A stretch of 64,000 nucleotides of DNA from Ustilaginoidea virens (lineage: Eukaryota > Ascomycota > Sordariomycetes > Hypocreales > Clavicipitaceae), in NCBI RefSeq assembly GCF_000687475.1, contig NC_057318.1, forward strand, positions 4,526,001 to 4,590,000. Direction: 5' to 3'. The notes below the pieces were generated by a model. The model was not told the DNA's origin, searched no databases, and saw only the letters and a program-made list of their open reading frames with translations. Each line of letters begins with the position of its first letter. Position 1 is the stretch's first letter. Shown piece after piece: positions 12,343 to 24,423 of the stretch. The position numbers and the translations under genes were made by a program.

Positions 12343-13677
12343 CCTGGTGAACTGACCGGTTCGACAGGACGACCCTCTAGAAGTGACGGGGTATCATGAG
12401 GCTATTTCGGACCAACCAACGATGAGCGGAATCAGTCTCGCGGTTCTGCGGCTTCAATCGTGGAGCAGCCGCCCAAGATGAATGAGATGCAAAGGAGCGC
12501 AATGGGTCGAAAAAGACGACGCTTTCGGGGTTTCCGAGGACCGCAAAAGAAGGTGCAACACAAAAGAAAAAATCGAGGTCGATTCGGGTACCGAGGAAAG
12601 GGTAATAGAAAATATTCACAAGCCCCGGGAGCTACGGGGAGAGAAACGAGCAACACCCCTAGGCTGGGGACTCTGCTGTGAAGAAAGTTGAAAGAAGAAG
12701 GACTGTGGCCGCAGGGGAAACAACAAAACGAAGTAGGCAGAAGCCGAAAAGTGCGCGTTGACCAAAACAGACAGGTATGTACTTGGTACCTACTGGAGGT
12801 AGATCGTGCCGTCGTGGGTGCAGAGGCTTGATTGGCGTTCAAGGAAGGCGCCAGACAGCAGGCCAGGCCAGGCGACTGGAGGGAAAGAGAGAAGAAGAGC
12901 CAGCCAGCATGCACCGCCCGGGAAACGCGCGCCGTGTTGTGTTTTGAGCACTCCAGACAAGCACAAGCACTACGGGTTTCGAGTTTTTGCAGCTTGCGAG
13001 GGTGGTTATTGCGTCGGTACCATTCCGGTGTTTTTGTTTTGGTTTCTTTTGTTTTGATTTTTTTTTTCCTCCTCCCGTCTATAGTCGCACGACTCGTGCC
13101 GCATGTACACGATAGGTACTTCTAATCTGGGCGCCCACCAGTGTCGGGAGACCTGGTACATATCTGACGCATTATAGACGCCTCGTTGTGGGGCTCGCTC
13201 AAACAACAAAGCAGGCGGAGGGGCGCTATGATTGGACGGGAAAGGATATGTCAGATGAGAGACCCAGCACTACTCACTACTTCGACATAGCAGCAACTGC
13301 CATTACAGGCTTGGGCTACAGGTACATAGTGCGTCAGTAGCTGTGCCTACCTTCCTCCTAGTTCTAGGTACCTACCCTACTCTGTTGAGCCACACGATGA
13401 CTGCCAGTTTGTTGACTGTTTCAGCCAATCCAAGGCCACCTCAACACGGCCAATTCTATCGGGTTATTGGGATTTGCTTGCTTGATTAGTCATGTGGCCT
13501 TGCGGTTTCCTTGCATGTGACCATTGACGATATGAAAGACACCAGACTGGATCCACCGCCATTAGTCAGCCTTAGCCTCCAGGCCTGAAGCGTGAGGCTT
13601 GGCGGGCGGTCTTGAAATCGCCTGGGGATCGACACCAACCGACTGGGAACCTTGAAGCGCACCAACCTCTCCCGGCG
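12343..13677. promoter_or_regulatory. Divergent promoter region apsA / cwc24
   Basis: A 1.3-kb gap between divergently transcribed genes. It contains GGTACC/TACCTA-type motifs at about 12780-12800 and 13360-13380. The ORF at 12432-12914 (minus) shows no domain and is not called. Confidence 0.5.
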
Positions 13678-14810
13678 ATGGATAGAAACGAGACTGTGTC
13701 AGAATCGAAAGTCGCAGCGCCGGTTGCTTTGTTTAAGAAACGAGGTTGCAAAGGAAAAACAAACTTGAGGAAACGACCGGCCACGCCGCCACCTGCGCAC
13801 AGCGACAGCGACAGCGGCAGCGTCGACTATTCGTCGTCTGAGAATAATTCTGGCAGGCGTGTGAAGCGTCGAAAGAAAGCCGCCGCAGTGGTCGCGGCCT
13901 CTTCCAAAGACGCATCATTCGGAAACAAAGATCTGGAGGCGACGGTTTTCACCGCCAACCGAAATGTGCCCATTTCCAGCTCAAACGACGCCACCAGACA
14001 GAGCAACTGGCACGATGAGGACGCAGCAGAAGATGCTCGCTCCGGCAAAGTTCCGTCTTCATCATCGCGCTCAGCGCCGACTCAACCGCAAACCGAAGGC
14101 ACCTACAAAGGCTTGGCCAACCAAACGTCCTTTATCCGAAAGAACCCCGATGCGCCGCAGCGCAAAGTCGGTCCGATCAAAGCGCCTACCAGTATTCGAA
14201 CCATCACCGTGACCGATTTTGCCCCTGACGTATGCAAGGACTATAAGAAGACGGGTTTCTGTGGTTTCGGCGACAATTGGTAGGTGCTTGTACCGGTAAA
14301 GGGGCTCTTCTCAAAGACCTGACGCTAACTTGTGTCTGTCTTCCTTTTTTTTTTTTTGCCTTTTTTTCTAGCAAATACCTGCATAGCCGCGAAGATTACA
14401 AGCATGGATGGCAGCTCGACAGAGAATGGGACAATGTGACAAAGGGCAAAACCAACCTGGGTGGCACAGTCGTTGCCAGTGCAAATCGCAAGAATCTTGA
14501 CGGCGACGACGAGGATGACGAGGATGACGCGATGCTTCAAAACATACCATTCCTGTGCATCATATGCGAGGACTCGTACAAGTCGCCAATAATTACCCGA
14601 TGCGGTCATTACTTTTGTGAGGCGTGTGCGTTGAAACGGTATCGAAAGCAGCCCACGTGTGCGGCGTGCGGAGCAGGAACCAACGGCGTGTTCAACTCGG
14701 CGAAGCGACTGAACAAGCTGTTGGAGAAGAAGCGTGAGCGAGAGGAGCAAAGGAGGCGCGCAGCTTCTGAGGCGGGCGAAGGCGCAAGCCATACAGATGG
14801 CGGCGAGTAG
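13678..14810 (+). CDS. cwc24: Pre-mRNA-splicing factor Cwc24 (CCCH + RING)
   Basis: Exons 13678-14279 and 14372-14810 with a 92-nt intron (GTAGGT..poly-pyrimidine..TAG). The junction splits the third zinc-binding Cys codon. The product is 346 aa. Seen: a basic/Ser-rich N-terminus; a CCCH zinc finger with Cys186, Cys195, Cys201 and His205; an acidic run at about 244-252; a C3HC4 RING finger spanning Cys263-Cys300 (CIICEDSY...CGHYFC...CAAC); and a charged helical tail. Family knowledge: Cwc24 (human RNF113A) joins the activated spliceosome and protects the 5' splice site before the first step; the RING may act as an E3 ligase. Unspliced reading would stop one codon after the second Cys, so the intron is required. 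Confidence 0.95.
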
Positions 14811-15286
14811 GGTCTCCTGGCCAGCCAGCCTTTCCTCGAGGGGGCTATCGACAGATTATGCACCTGCCACCTTGCTCGAGCCTTGGAGGTACCTGGGCAT
14901 GTGGATTAATTCAACTGGATAATGCTGATAGGTGATCCGGGGACGTTCACTGATGACCTGCCTATGTTATCGTGACATTTCCAAGCTGCTTCTCATCCAA
15001 TCACGTCGCGAATTTCCCCAGTCCACCAAGCGATCCCTCCCCTGCTCCCCTCCCCACCCACCGGGACCTCGTGACCTGCCTTTCTTCCTTCGACTGCCCC
15101 TCATAGGTCACCAGGGCAGCGTCATTGTCGCCGCCGTCCTTCGTCACTTGCCCAAGATCCTGCGTCTCGATTACTACAGCACGAAATCCATCCATCAATC
15201 CTCAATCCCCCTTTACATCCTCTTGTGCACAGAGCACGGCAGAAAGCAGCAAGCAGCGTCTTCGGTTTTCGCCGTGCCCATTCACC
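14811..15286 (+). promoter_or_regulatory. cwc24-atg3 intergenic / atg3 promoter
   Basis: A 476-bp gap between two genes on the same strand. It is C/T-rich at about 15010-15110 and 15190-15220, typical of fungal promoters and leaders. No TATA box chosen. Confidence 0.5.
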
Positions 15287-16582
15287 ATGAACTATATCCG
15301 GTCCACCGTCAACACCCTGCGGGACCGGTACACGCCCGTCTCCCACGACTCTACCTTCCGGCAAACCGGCCAAGTGACGCCGGAGGAATTCGTCGCGGCC
15401 GGCGACTACCTCGTCTACAAGTTTCCCACATGGTCGTGGGGCGACGCCGACTCGGAGAACCGGCGGGTGAGCTATCTGCCGCCGGGAAAGCAGTATCTGG
15501 TCACGCGAAACGTCCCGTGCCATCGAAGGCTCAACGACGACTTTGCTGGCGACGCGGGGCATGAGGAGGCCCTCGTCAACGATGGCGACGACTTCAAGAC
15601 TGCCGGTCATGGATCCGCCGACGACGACGGGTGGCTGCGAACCGGGGGCCTGGCTAGCTCCCAGTCCCTGAAGGCGAGACATGTGCAGACGGTTGATGAT
15701 GCAGGAAACGTGGCATATACAACGGGGTTTGAGGAGGATGACATTCCCGATATGGAGGACGAGGATGACGAGGACGCAATCATTCCAGACACGGGCGCCG
15801 AATCCAAAAACAGGTATGCAACTCCGGACGCACCCGTTCCTCCTGTAGGAGGCATACATGCGCATACATACGTATTTCCTCACTGCCGTCCGACATCATG
15901 ACGCTAACGCCTCCTGCTTCTGCCAGCGGACGACGAACATACACTCTCTACATCATGTACTCGCCATACTACCGCACTCCCCGTCTCTATCTGTCAGGGT
16001 ACCTCCCCAACGGCCAGCCGCTCCCCCCACAAAGCATGATGGACGACATTGTCGGCGACTACAAGGACAAGACCGTCACCCTTGAAGATTTTCCCTTTTT
16101 CGCCAACAACATCAAGATGGCCAGCGTCCATCCGTGCAAACATGCCTCCGTCATGAAGACCTTGCTTGATCGCGCGGACGCCGCTCTCCGCATTCGCAGG
16201 GATAAGCTGAGAGCCGGCAGAGCTCTGGGAAGCGACCCCGGCATGATGGGGCTGGAGGACGAAGTAGCAAAGTTGGATGTCAAGAGCGCCCAGGAGGCGG
16301 CTGACAAGGACGAGTGGGAGGAGGTCAAAGGCGCCGAAATTGACGAGCACGAGGTGGCCATACGAGTGGATCAGTATTTGATTGTCTTTCTCAAGGTTGG
16401 TCCGTCTCAAAACGCGCCGCTTGCACGACTTCGCATTGCAACCTTTTTGTTTTCCTCTTCTTCTTCTGTATCTTTTTTTTTTCGGAGCGCCCCGTTGCTG
16501 AATCCGCGTACTGATGCTCCATCTGCAGTTCATGGCCAGCGTCACGCCCGGTATCGAGCACGACTTCACGATGGGCGTTTGA
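15287..16582 (+). CDS. atg3: Autophagy E2-like conjugating enzyme Atg3
   Basis: Three exons, 15287-15813, 15927-16395 and 16529-16582, with introns of 113 and 133 nt. The product is 349 aa, the usual size. Seen: a typical Atg3 N-terminus ([15 protein letters not shown]), an acidic flexible region at about 140-172, the E2-like core with [12 protein letters not shown], catalytic Cys246 in the HPC motif, a WEEV sequence (306-309) in the position of the Atg8-interacting motif (WEDL in yeast), and the C-terminal [17 protein letters not shown] encoded by the tiny last exon. Role: transfers Atg8 from Atg7 to phosphatidylethanolamine during autophagosome formation in the cytosol. Without the last 54-nt exon the conserved C-terminus would be lost, which supports the second intron. 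Confidence 0.97.
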
Positions 16583-17381
16583 GTCACCATCAATCGACAC
16601 GAGAATCACGAGGCTTGGCCGCTGGGCGTTGGGCGTTGGGCGTTGGAACCGCGGGAATTTCCATCGAGGACGCCTATTCTTCACAGGGTAGAGGAGATTG
16701 AATCCATCACGGCGCAACCACATGTATGCGGAATCTGTCGGGTATGCAATGGGTGTCTTGAGGCGCAATTGACAGCAAAAACCCCCAATTCATGTAGGCA
16801 TGTAGGGGTCACTCTTCATCATGGCTTGACTGGCTAGGCCTAATTCATAGTTGGTTTAATTCATGGTTGGCTTCTACTTGACGCAGCGTCTCGTGGAAAG
16901 ACTGGTTGAAGCTCCATGTCCACCGTCCTTGAACACTCTGTGAAGCGGGTGCGCAACATGTCTGATTTGACGGCGGAAAGGGCTCAAAGATGGCCAAGGA
17001 AACGCGCCATGGCTGCTCAAGAACCAAGCCGGCCTGAGTATCCCACCTGAAATCAGCATGTCTCTCTCAATTGACATTGTCCGTCAGTACAACTGCCATT
17101 TCTCGTCCAAGTTTCGAATCGCCGCTAAATGACCTGATGCTGCTGAATCACATAATATTGACCCGCCAAATAAAGGGCTAAGCATGCAAATAAAACAAAA
17201 AAAAATTGAACCAAAAGCCAATGGTGGGGGTATATGGTGTGAAAATGCTTAGTAGAAAAATGGCAGAATGGACAAGGTTGTTGTTGGGGGGAGGGGGGGG
17301 GGATGAGAAAAATCTGAAAAAAAGAGGGGGAGAATATTGATAGAAGACAAAAACTCCGCCGTCTGATTATGAAATCTGCGT
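16583..17381. other. Convergent 3' region between atg3 and the coiled-coil gene
   Basis: About 800 bp between two converging genes. It should hold both 3' UTRs. Contains A-runs near 17200 and a G-run near 17284-17300. No other gene seen. Confidence 0.5.
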
Positions 17382-19322
17382 CTAGGTGCTGCCAAATGGC
17401 GCCCCGAAATTACACGTCGACTTGAACTTGAGCGGTACGTCAGGTTCAACGGCAGGCTTGCCACCATCCGAGTCAGGACTGGCATCCTCTGGATCGGGCC
17501 CATTTGCCGCTCGAGGGCTGTTTGCATCCAGCATGCTCTGGGAGACGGCAGCTTCTGGCGATTGGAGAACCTTGGGCAGCGCTCCTTTGCCCCGACTGAT
17601 GGGGTCCAACCTCTGATTGACCTGTGCCCAGAATATCTCGTCCTGGGCGGGGATGTTCTTGATCATGAGAGGTCCCTTGAGGGCAACATCATCTGCTGGC
17701 TCTAGGTAGGCTTCGGTTCCTCGATCATGCCCGCCATCGGGGTTGTGCCCGTCTGGGAGGTTCTTCAGGCTTTCCGAGAGCCGTGTTTCGCCGTTGGCAT
17801 CATGACCATCAGGGGTGTAGGCCCGCTCTTCCGCAGGATTATTTGATGGCCAAGCGGCTACCGGAGTGTCTTCCTGGCTTCGGGCCGCGGCAGAACCGCT
17901 TCCGGTAGCGGTCATGGTCGGGAATAGAGAGAGGGAGTGGTTTGGCGTGTGCCCAGCATGCATCGTCAAACGCCGAGATTCGTCGGTAGCGAGAATGTGT
18001 TTTGTCTGCTCCTGGCTTTTCGAAATGGCGAGAGGAGTAAGACCTGACCGGCGTCGATCGCCCCGGACCCTATCCCTGGAGAGCACGTCCGACTTCCGCC
18101 TCGCTTGATCAGCACCGTAGTTTGTCCCGGGTGGTTTGCTCCGAGGAGAGGTTGCAAGTTTTGGGTTTCTGTCTGTTGTGGCCCGTGGCTCAAAGGTTGG
18201 CTTGCGGACTGCGTTTATTTTGAGAGGAACACCTTCAAGTTTGGGATCGATTTCTTGAATGTCAATGACTGGAACGTCGCCATTCGTGTCTGGCGGCGAC
18301 GGAAGGAGAAAATCTGCACAAGCCGATTGCTGCGGTTCTGTACGGGGGCTCAACAACATCGACAACACGGGATGATCTGCCGTGGGAGCTGCGAGAGGAG
18401 AGGTGGATGGGCTGCCGGTTCGCTTTGCAAAGTGCGGTCGTCTTGATGCGCCATCGAGCCCGGGCGGTAGGGACATGGCAGCCGAGTTGCCGCTGGCACC
18501 TCGTCCCAAAGTTCTTTGAGGGGGGGATGACTTGTTCCAGCTTCGCCCTCCACCTCCACCGTGACTTTGGAAACAGCTGTGAAAGGATGACAGACCAGGA
18601 ACAGGAGCGCTGTGAGAGGCAATGGCCCTCAAGACGGCGTTCTCTCCTTCAAGGCGTTGTATTCGTTGATGCAGACCACGGACCAAACGTGACATGTCAG
18701 TCTTCTCCCTGAGCCATTCCTGGCTCATGTCGTCGATGACTGCTTGTTGGTCACGGCACAGTTCCTCAGCTCGTCGCCTAAGAGCGTCCAGATTGGTCCG
18801 CTGGAATATCGAACTCTCGGCCAGAGATGAGCGGCCACCTATTCCGCGGGAAACTACAGCATCGGCAGACACGGACCTGGCCAAGGACGCTCCGCCAATA
18901 TCCCAGCTTGCAGGCGGAGACGGCGAAGGTGCGTTGGGATGAAAGTAGCGGCCAGAGCTTGCCTTGAAACCAACGGCACACGCACAGGTGGGAAGTGAAA
19001 GCGAGTCGGGCAGATAAACGGTCGACGGCGCATGCAGCAGCGACTGCCGCAAGGGGAAATCATGGTGCGCAGAGTCGCCAGTGTCGGAATTGTTCGTCGA
19101 CGGGCTCTGGATGCTTGTGTCATGCGCCGTTCTAGAATCCGGTGCCGCCTGTCGCACGGGGACCTGGCTACAGAGGCTGGTCGCCCCCCCAGACAGGGCC
19201 ATTGATGGCTTCGGACGGAAAGTGTCGAGACCTGAATGCGAGGCGAACCCTCCTATAGGACCGTTGGTGGGAATATCAATGGCACCCGACGGAAGGAATG
19301 AATCTGAGGACAGCTTGGTCAT
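17382..19322 (-). CDS. Fungal coiled-coil protein of unknown function
   Basis: A single uninterrupted reading frame of 646 aa opening with ATG at 19322. Not recognised by name. Seen: a Ser/Pro-rich N-terminal 170 residues; a predicted coiled coil at about 174-235 rich in Leu/Glu/Arg; a long disordered middle; an ordered-looking stretch IDIQEIDPKLEG about midway; and near the C-terminus a block with IFWAQVNQRLDPISRGKG that is less compositionally biased than its surroundings. The last residues include STCNFGAPFG. Long in-frame length, good codon structure and ordered blocks argue that it is real. It converges with atg3. No function is proposed; a scaffold or cytoskeleton-related role would be only a guess from the coiled coil. 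Confidence 0.8.
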   Translation of the reverse strand: MTKLSSDSFLPSGAIDIPTNGPIGGFASHSGLDTFRPKPSMALSGGATSLCSQVPVRQAAPDSRTAHDTSIQSPSTNNSDTGDSAHHDFPLRQSLLHAPSTVYLPDSLSLPTCACAVGFKASSGRYFHPNAPSPSPPASWDIGGASLARSVSADAVVSRGIGGRSSLAESSIFQRTNLDALRRRAEELCRDQQAVIDDMSQEWLREKTDMSRLVRGLHQRIQRLEGENAVLRAIASHSAPVPGLSSFHSCFQSHGGGGGRSWNKSSPPQRTLGRGASGNSAAMSLPPGLDGASRRPHFAKRTGSPSTSPLAAPTADHPVLSMLLSPRTEPQQSACADFLLPSPPDTNGDVPVIDIQEIDPKLEGVPLKINAVRKPTFEPRATTDRNPKLATSPRSKPPGTNYGADQARRKSDVLSRDRVRGDRRRSGLTPLAISKSQEQTKHILATDESRRLTMHAGHTPNHSLSLFPTMTATGSGSAAARSQEDTPVAAWPSNNPAEERAYTPDGHDANGETRLSESLKNLPDGHNPDGGHDRGTEAYLEPADDVALKGPLMIKNIPAQDEIFWAQVNQRLDPISRGKGALPKVLQSPEAAVSQSMLDANSPRAANGPDPEDASPDSDGGKPAVEPDVPLKFKSTCNFGAPFGST

Positions 19323-21430
19323 GGCTAGGAAGCGCCAATCTCAGAGCTCCCGTAGCAACAGAGAACTTGGGCAGGTCACGACTCCCATCCCATGAAGGGT
19401 TTGTTTTGGATGCGACAATTGGGGGGATGACGGGGCTGGATATGAAATTATGGAATAGCGACGAGACAGAGAGAAGCAACTGTTCGAGCGAGTCGGTGCC
19501 CACAGATGAGATGGGACAGAATTACCCGACAAACTTGGGTCTGAGGCGCTAGAGCCACCCGCCCGAAGGACCTGGGGGCAAAAGTGGTCGTGGCTGGCTG
19601 AGAAGGGCTGTATTCCTGCTGAGTCGAGTCGAGCTGGAAAGCAAAGATTCGGTGTTTTGCGTCTCACCGAATATCGGGGGGGCACGAGAATGTGCAAGGA
19701 CCAAAAAAGTAGCGACACGGTGGGGAGGGGGGGGGGGGGGGGGAGAAGATCGAAAGAGCTCTCGTCGACCTTGGTGGTGTATCGACAGGTGTTGCGTTTG
19801 GTTCGCGGATCAAGAGTCGGGTCGGCAAGTTCTGAGACAAGTGCGGCTAGACGATGGGTTTAGGCGACGGCTGAAGTCAGAAGAGCGTTGTTCAATCGTG
19901 CATGCATGCATGCATGCATCCAGGAAGTCGGGGTTGCCGATGCACGAAGCCCGTGTGGCAGCTTTGTTGAAGTATGGAGCAGGCGGGTGACTCGGAGGAG
20001 AAAATGGGGGAGGGGGGGGGGACAAAGAGAAGAAGAGAAGAAAAAAGAAAGAAAGGAGGAGGGGGTAATGTTGGCCCGGGTGAGCAATCAGAAATGATGA
20101 CCGCCTTTTCGGGTCATACCGTGAGGCATCCGTAAGTTGACGAAAAAGATATCGAGAGGGGGCCATTCAATGTCAAGTTCCAGCAGACCCCGGGACCCTT
20201 AAAAGCGCCGACGAGACATTGCAGGGGCCGGGGACTCGGGCAGGACTTTGACTTTGGGCAGGGCTAACTCACCCAGGCAGGACTCAGGGGCGGGCCACGC
20301 GCGACCTTCCAGCCAGCCTCGTTCTTCAAAGTAACTCGGCCGTACTTTATGCATCCAATGCGCGTAGCACGCAGAGAGGTCTGTAGGTACCTACCTCTGA
20401 TGGCAGATGTCACTGAGAGTGTAAAGGCTTTGATGAGGCCGGCCACCAGAGAAATGCCATGCACTGTACTCCGTACTGTCACCCGCACTCCGAATATGCA
20501 CATGTCATCAGGTACCCAAGGTACCCAAGGTACATGTAATGTTCCAATGCTCCGGAAAAGTCAGATGCTGGACAGCAGCAACTCGCACCTGCCTTGCCTC
20601 TCACCTGCCTCTCACCCGCCTCTCACCTGCCGCACCTGCCGCACCTGCCTCGGCACAGAGAGAGGCAAGTACATACCAGACCCAAGGCACGCGGCAAGTA
20701 GGGCCTAGCTTCCGCCTGGCGGTACCCAAGGCCCAATGGGCCTGTATTTGGCCCACGAGCCCAGCCATGGCCCGTGGCCAGTCCCGACTCCCCAGCGTTA
20801 GCGCCAGGGTTTCTTTCCCTGCCTATGTGCCAACCAACAATCTTCACGATGCTCAAATCACGCCGCTAGCCAAAGCCGCCAACACCGCCAACACCGCCAA
20901 ACCCTTCCATCGGGTCGCCTCGCAGCACTGCTACCTCAAAGAAACCGGGCGCAAATTGGCTCTGTCTCTCTCTTGACTTGATCATGTCGATTCCAAACAG
21001 AACCGCCCATGCCGGAATTGGAAATGCCCGTGTTCTCGAAACCCACATCCGCCGATGCTTTGTCCAATATGCATGCATGGCCGACTCGTTGCCGCCAGTC
21101 AGAGCCATCACAGCTTCCCATGCCCGGTCGGTGACGGGAATCTCCAGGGGAGATGGTCCCTGAAGCCGGGGCCAAGCAATCCCGGTGGCAGAAACGGGCC
21201 CCTAGCCGGGGGGTTCCAGAGATCAACTTACCCCTACTCCGTACGTGCCAACGAGTCGCGACCCGTCACTATGCCTCGGACCGTCAGCCCGGTGCATGAT
21301 GCCTGGGAAATCGACGAATCATATTGCACGCGGTGTTTGGTGCCAAGATGAACCAACTAGTGATCCGTGCCTTTTCATACTGCAAAGGAGACTAGGCAGA
21401 AGAAACAAGTCAACAAAAAAAAAGAGCAGA
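19323..21430. promoter_or_regulatory. Upstream region of the coiled-coil gene
   Basis: About 2.1 kb without a supported gene. Contains a G-run at about 19722-19742, a (CATG)n run at 19901-19919, a purine-only tract at about 19996-20066, repeated CACCTGCC words at 20580-20650, and GTACTCCGTA-type motifs near 20468 and 21236. Confidence 0.4.
19996..20066. repeat. Purine-rich tract (G/A)
   Basis: About 70 bp nearly all purines on the plus strand, mixing G-runs with GAAGA words. Confidence 0.7.
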
Positions 21431-24066
21431 CGATCTTGACAAGGAGTGCCCAATAATCACCCTCGACAGCTTGTCTTTTGCTCTGTCGTGGCCGAGTCTG
21501 ATTAGAAAGAAGAAAAATACCGGGTTTAAAAAGAGAGACCCGGCGACCCATGGCCCCTTTTTTGGCAGAAACCCAACGTGCAAATGGTAGCTATTCCTCC
21601 TGGCCAGCTACCCGACAGGTTGCTGAGCTGGCATTGCATTTTGCTAAGCGCGGACAATAACCGTGATCATCACGATCATCACACCAGACCGTATTTCCCC
21701 CATTGAGGCAAGGGATCCTCACACCTTTGTGTTCAATGCCCGCCTTTCCCACTCTTCAACATACCCCTAATCTGGGCGGTGAGGGTCATTTAATGGGTCA
21801 TACACTTCGTATCCCGATGACAGGCCCGCCGATCTGCCTAATTTGAGCGGCAAGCAAAACCCTTGGCTCGATTGGGCATCCAACAACGATTTACTTTTCT
21901 TGCCGCTCAAGACGCCCTATTTTGCCGCAATAGATTGGGAATATCATGTCGAGAGAGAGGGGGCCGGGCAGGGGTAAATCTCGCAGTTGGGGTAGACTGT
22001 GTCGCCTGCTAACCAGTCATACATGTGTCATGAGGGCATGACGTTGTTGGATTGTTCGAGGTCAAAGACAGGGCTCGACATGCCGACCACGTGGGCCACC
22101 ATGATGTAGAAGCAGTCTGATATTCGTGTTTTCATAGAACGCAAAGACCTGAAAAGCGTAGAAGACTGCAGTTTCAGACTGCTTCCGTACGTGATCGAAG
22201 TAAGTATTCCACGTGAATTCGCGCTTGGAGACGATTAGAAAGAATAGAAGAAAAAGAATCTACATTGAGACGGGTTCTTGTCATAGGAAAGTCGTACTCT
22301 CATCCAGAAGAAGTCAAGACCACCCGGTGAAATGATGAACAAGACAGCAACCACTCTACACTCGAGGGGAAATCTCCTAGGCAAAAGATGGCCAGCCGCC
22401 GTCGTCGGATGCTGTTCTCAGGAAAAACTTGACCTATTCCCAATACTGCGGGAAACAAGTCGGCTTCGTCACAGCCCACGATGCCCACAATCTGATTGTC
22501 CTGCGGCATGATATTGCCTCGCAGCGCCATCCCGTACGTACCGCCGCGTCATATGCGCTAGGCATGACAGCAGGCAGCGCTCGGATTCGCTCTCGTCCAT
22601 CGATGCCGCGAAAAATATTAAGAGTAACACATCCTCGCGTTGCGGAATCGTACCCCCCGCTACAGGCACCGGCTAATCGAGATGGGGTTTGCACCCGTCG
22701 CACGGTGCCCAGTATACTCCGGAAGCTGTGCGGCTAGGCTGCGCGAGGGGTCATGAATGGCCACACTTAAGAGAGAGTTTGGCCTTGGACGTGAAACATT
22801 TGGAGCAGGTTAATCCTACCAGGCTGTACGCCGTCCGTTGACAGCATGCGAGGATCCGGAAGACCCCCTGAGGGTGAGTGGCGACGGGTAGCGAGCGCCT
22901 CGGGTTTCTTAGAGAGATAAGGTTTTTCCGGACTTTACTACCGTCTTGTCGGCAGTGAGAGACGGTCCGGCCTGAAATGAATCGTAATCTCTATAAAACA
23001 TGGTTTCTTCTGCCATAAAGAGAGGCGGTTAAAATCCCTCACCAAAGTAGCAAATTCTCTTTTCAACCCGTGGGATGAATTTCTCTTTTTTCCTGCCTTT
23101 GATTGGGGAAAAAAAAAGGAAAAAAATAAGGAAAAAAAAGAGGAGAAAGAGAAAGAAGGAGAATAGTCGAAACAGCGCATATCTCAAAAGCGAGCAAAGA
23201 TGTGTGATCTGGTGGCTTGACCCAATGTTGAACGTTGACTGAGGTTTTGGAACCACAGACCTCGCAGGACGACGAGGGTTTCACGATGAGAATATCTCTC
23301 AACGTCGGTGCTGTGATTTCACAGATGGATTGCAATGTGATCTTGAGTCGACGTGCTTCGTTAAACCGTGGAGTATTATGGGGGCCAGGCTGCGAAAAAA
23401 AAAGAATCATATAATCCGCTCCTTTTGGGGATCCCCACTAAGCGATCGTGTTTCAAAAGAAAGAAAAAAGTCCTCGATTCGCTCCGTGGGCCGTGCTTGT
23501 CACAGTGTATGTTATTTGGTTGCAATTCGGGTTGGCCTTCCTCCCATTCTCCGCGCCACTGTCTCTCGCATGTTCCACCCTTCTTCTCATCCAACCGATG
23601 CGACGAAAAACTCATTTGTACAGAGACGCAGCAGCGTTGGTGTCTTGCCGGCCCAGTTGATGCGACTGACCTCACGCATTACCCATAACTGGCAACTTGT
23701 CTTCCAGTCGAAATGCAAGAACTCGAAAGCCATGGGAGGAGGCCATTCCCGTTGCTGCACATCGCCGCATGACAAATCGGTGGAATGATTTATGTCGAGA
23801 ATACCACTTTGGCAATTTCACCTGTCATGTGTCGACATTGATGGACGGCTGACATTGTTACCATCGGGGCCCAGGATTTCCCCCGTTTCTTGGACAAGGC
23901 ATTGGAAAAGAAAGACAAGAGAATGAAAAGAAAAAAGAAAAAAAAAAGAAGAAGAAGAAAACAGCCAGCCCTAGTCCAACACGCGAGCTGAACTCGGCTT
24001 GCTGATGTGTTGCTTGGTGCTTGTAGTACTGTAAGAAAAACAAATCCATCGAAAAACTCTTACTTC

Positions 24067-24423
24067 TCACGCTTTATCAAGTTCCACCAGGTGGGAGCAG
24101 GTGTATCGCTTATGCCCCGCCAAGAAATTTACATCTGCTGTGCCTCCTTGTCTTGCAGGCATCTCAGGGTCTTGGAGCTCTAGGTTCACGTCGAAATGCT
24201 CCTCATCTCGCGCGTAGAATTCGGGGAAAGCTTTGGGCAGCCTTTCTGGTAGTGCCGTCACCATATTCTGCCTAAGGAACGTGCCAAGGCAATTGCCGCC
24301 CCCGGATATGACGCAAGGATACCTGGTAACTAACCGGTCGGCAAATGAGATATTGATCTTACTGGAGGCGGCCTGGTAGTGGACCGCTTTTCGATGGTTT
24401 CGGCTAATACTGGCATGTTTCAA
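24067..24423 (-). CDS. Possible small hypothetical protein or gene remnant
   Basis: A 118-aa frame whose composition is balanced rather than low-complexity, unlike its surroundings. Not recognised. A second frame upstream on the same strand (24564-24974) contains a possible donor CAG|GTACTGGG near 24655, so the two could be parts of one spliced gene. I could not find a definite acceptor or start. It may equally be a decayed gene or chance. Low confidence. Confidence 0.15.
   Translation of the reverse strand: MKHASISRNHRKAVHYQAASSKINISFADRLVTRYPCVISGGGNCLGTFLRQNMVTALPERLPKAFPEFYARDEEHFDVNLELQDPEMPARQGGTADVNFLAGHKRYTCSHLVELDKA

Noticed and set aside
15814..15926. Continuation of the first atg3 frame past 15813
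   Set aside because: Reading through gives a stop soon after and loses the TYTLYIMYS core. The GTATGC..GCCAG intron restores it.
22434..22737. Overlapping 60-100 codon frames on both strands
   Set aside because: Neither strand shows a recognisable motif, start context or splice partner; probably chance open frames in GC-rich DNA.
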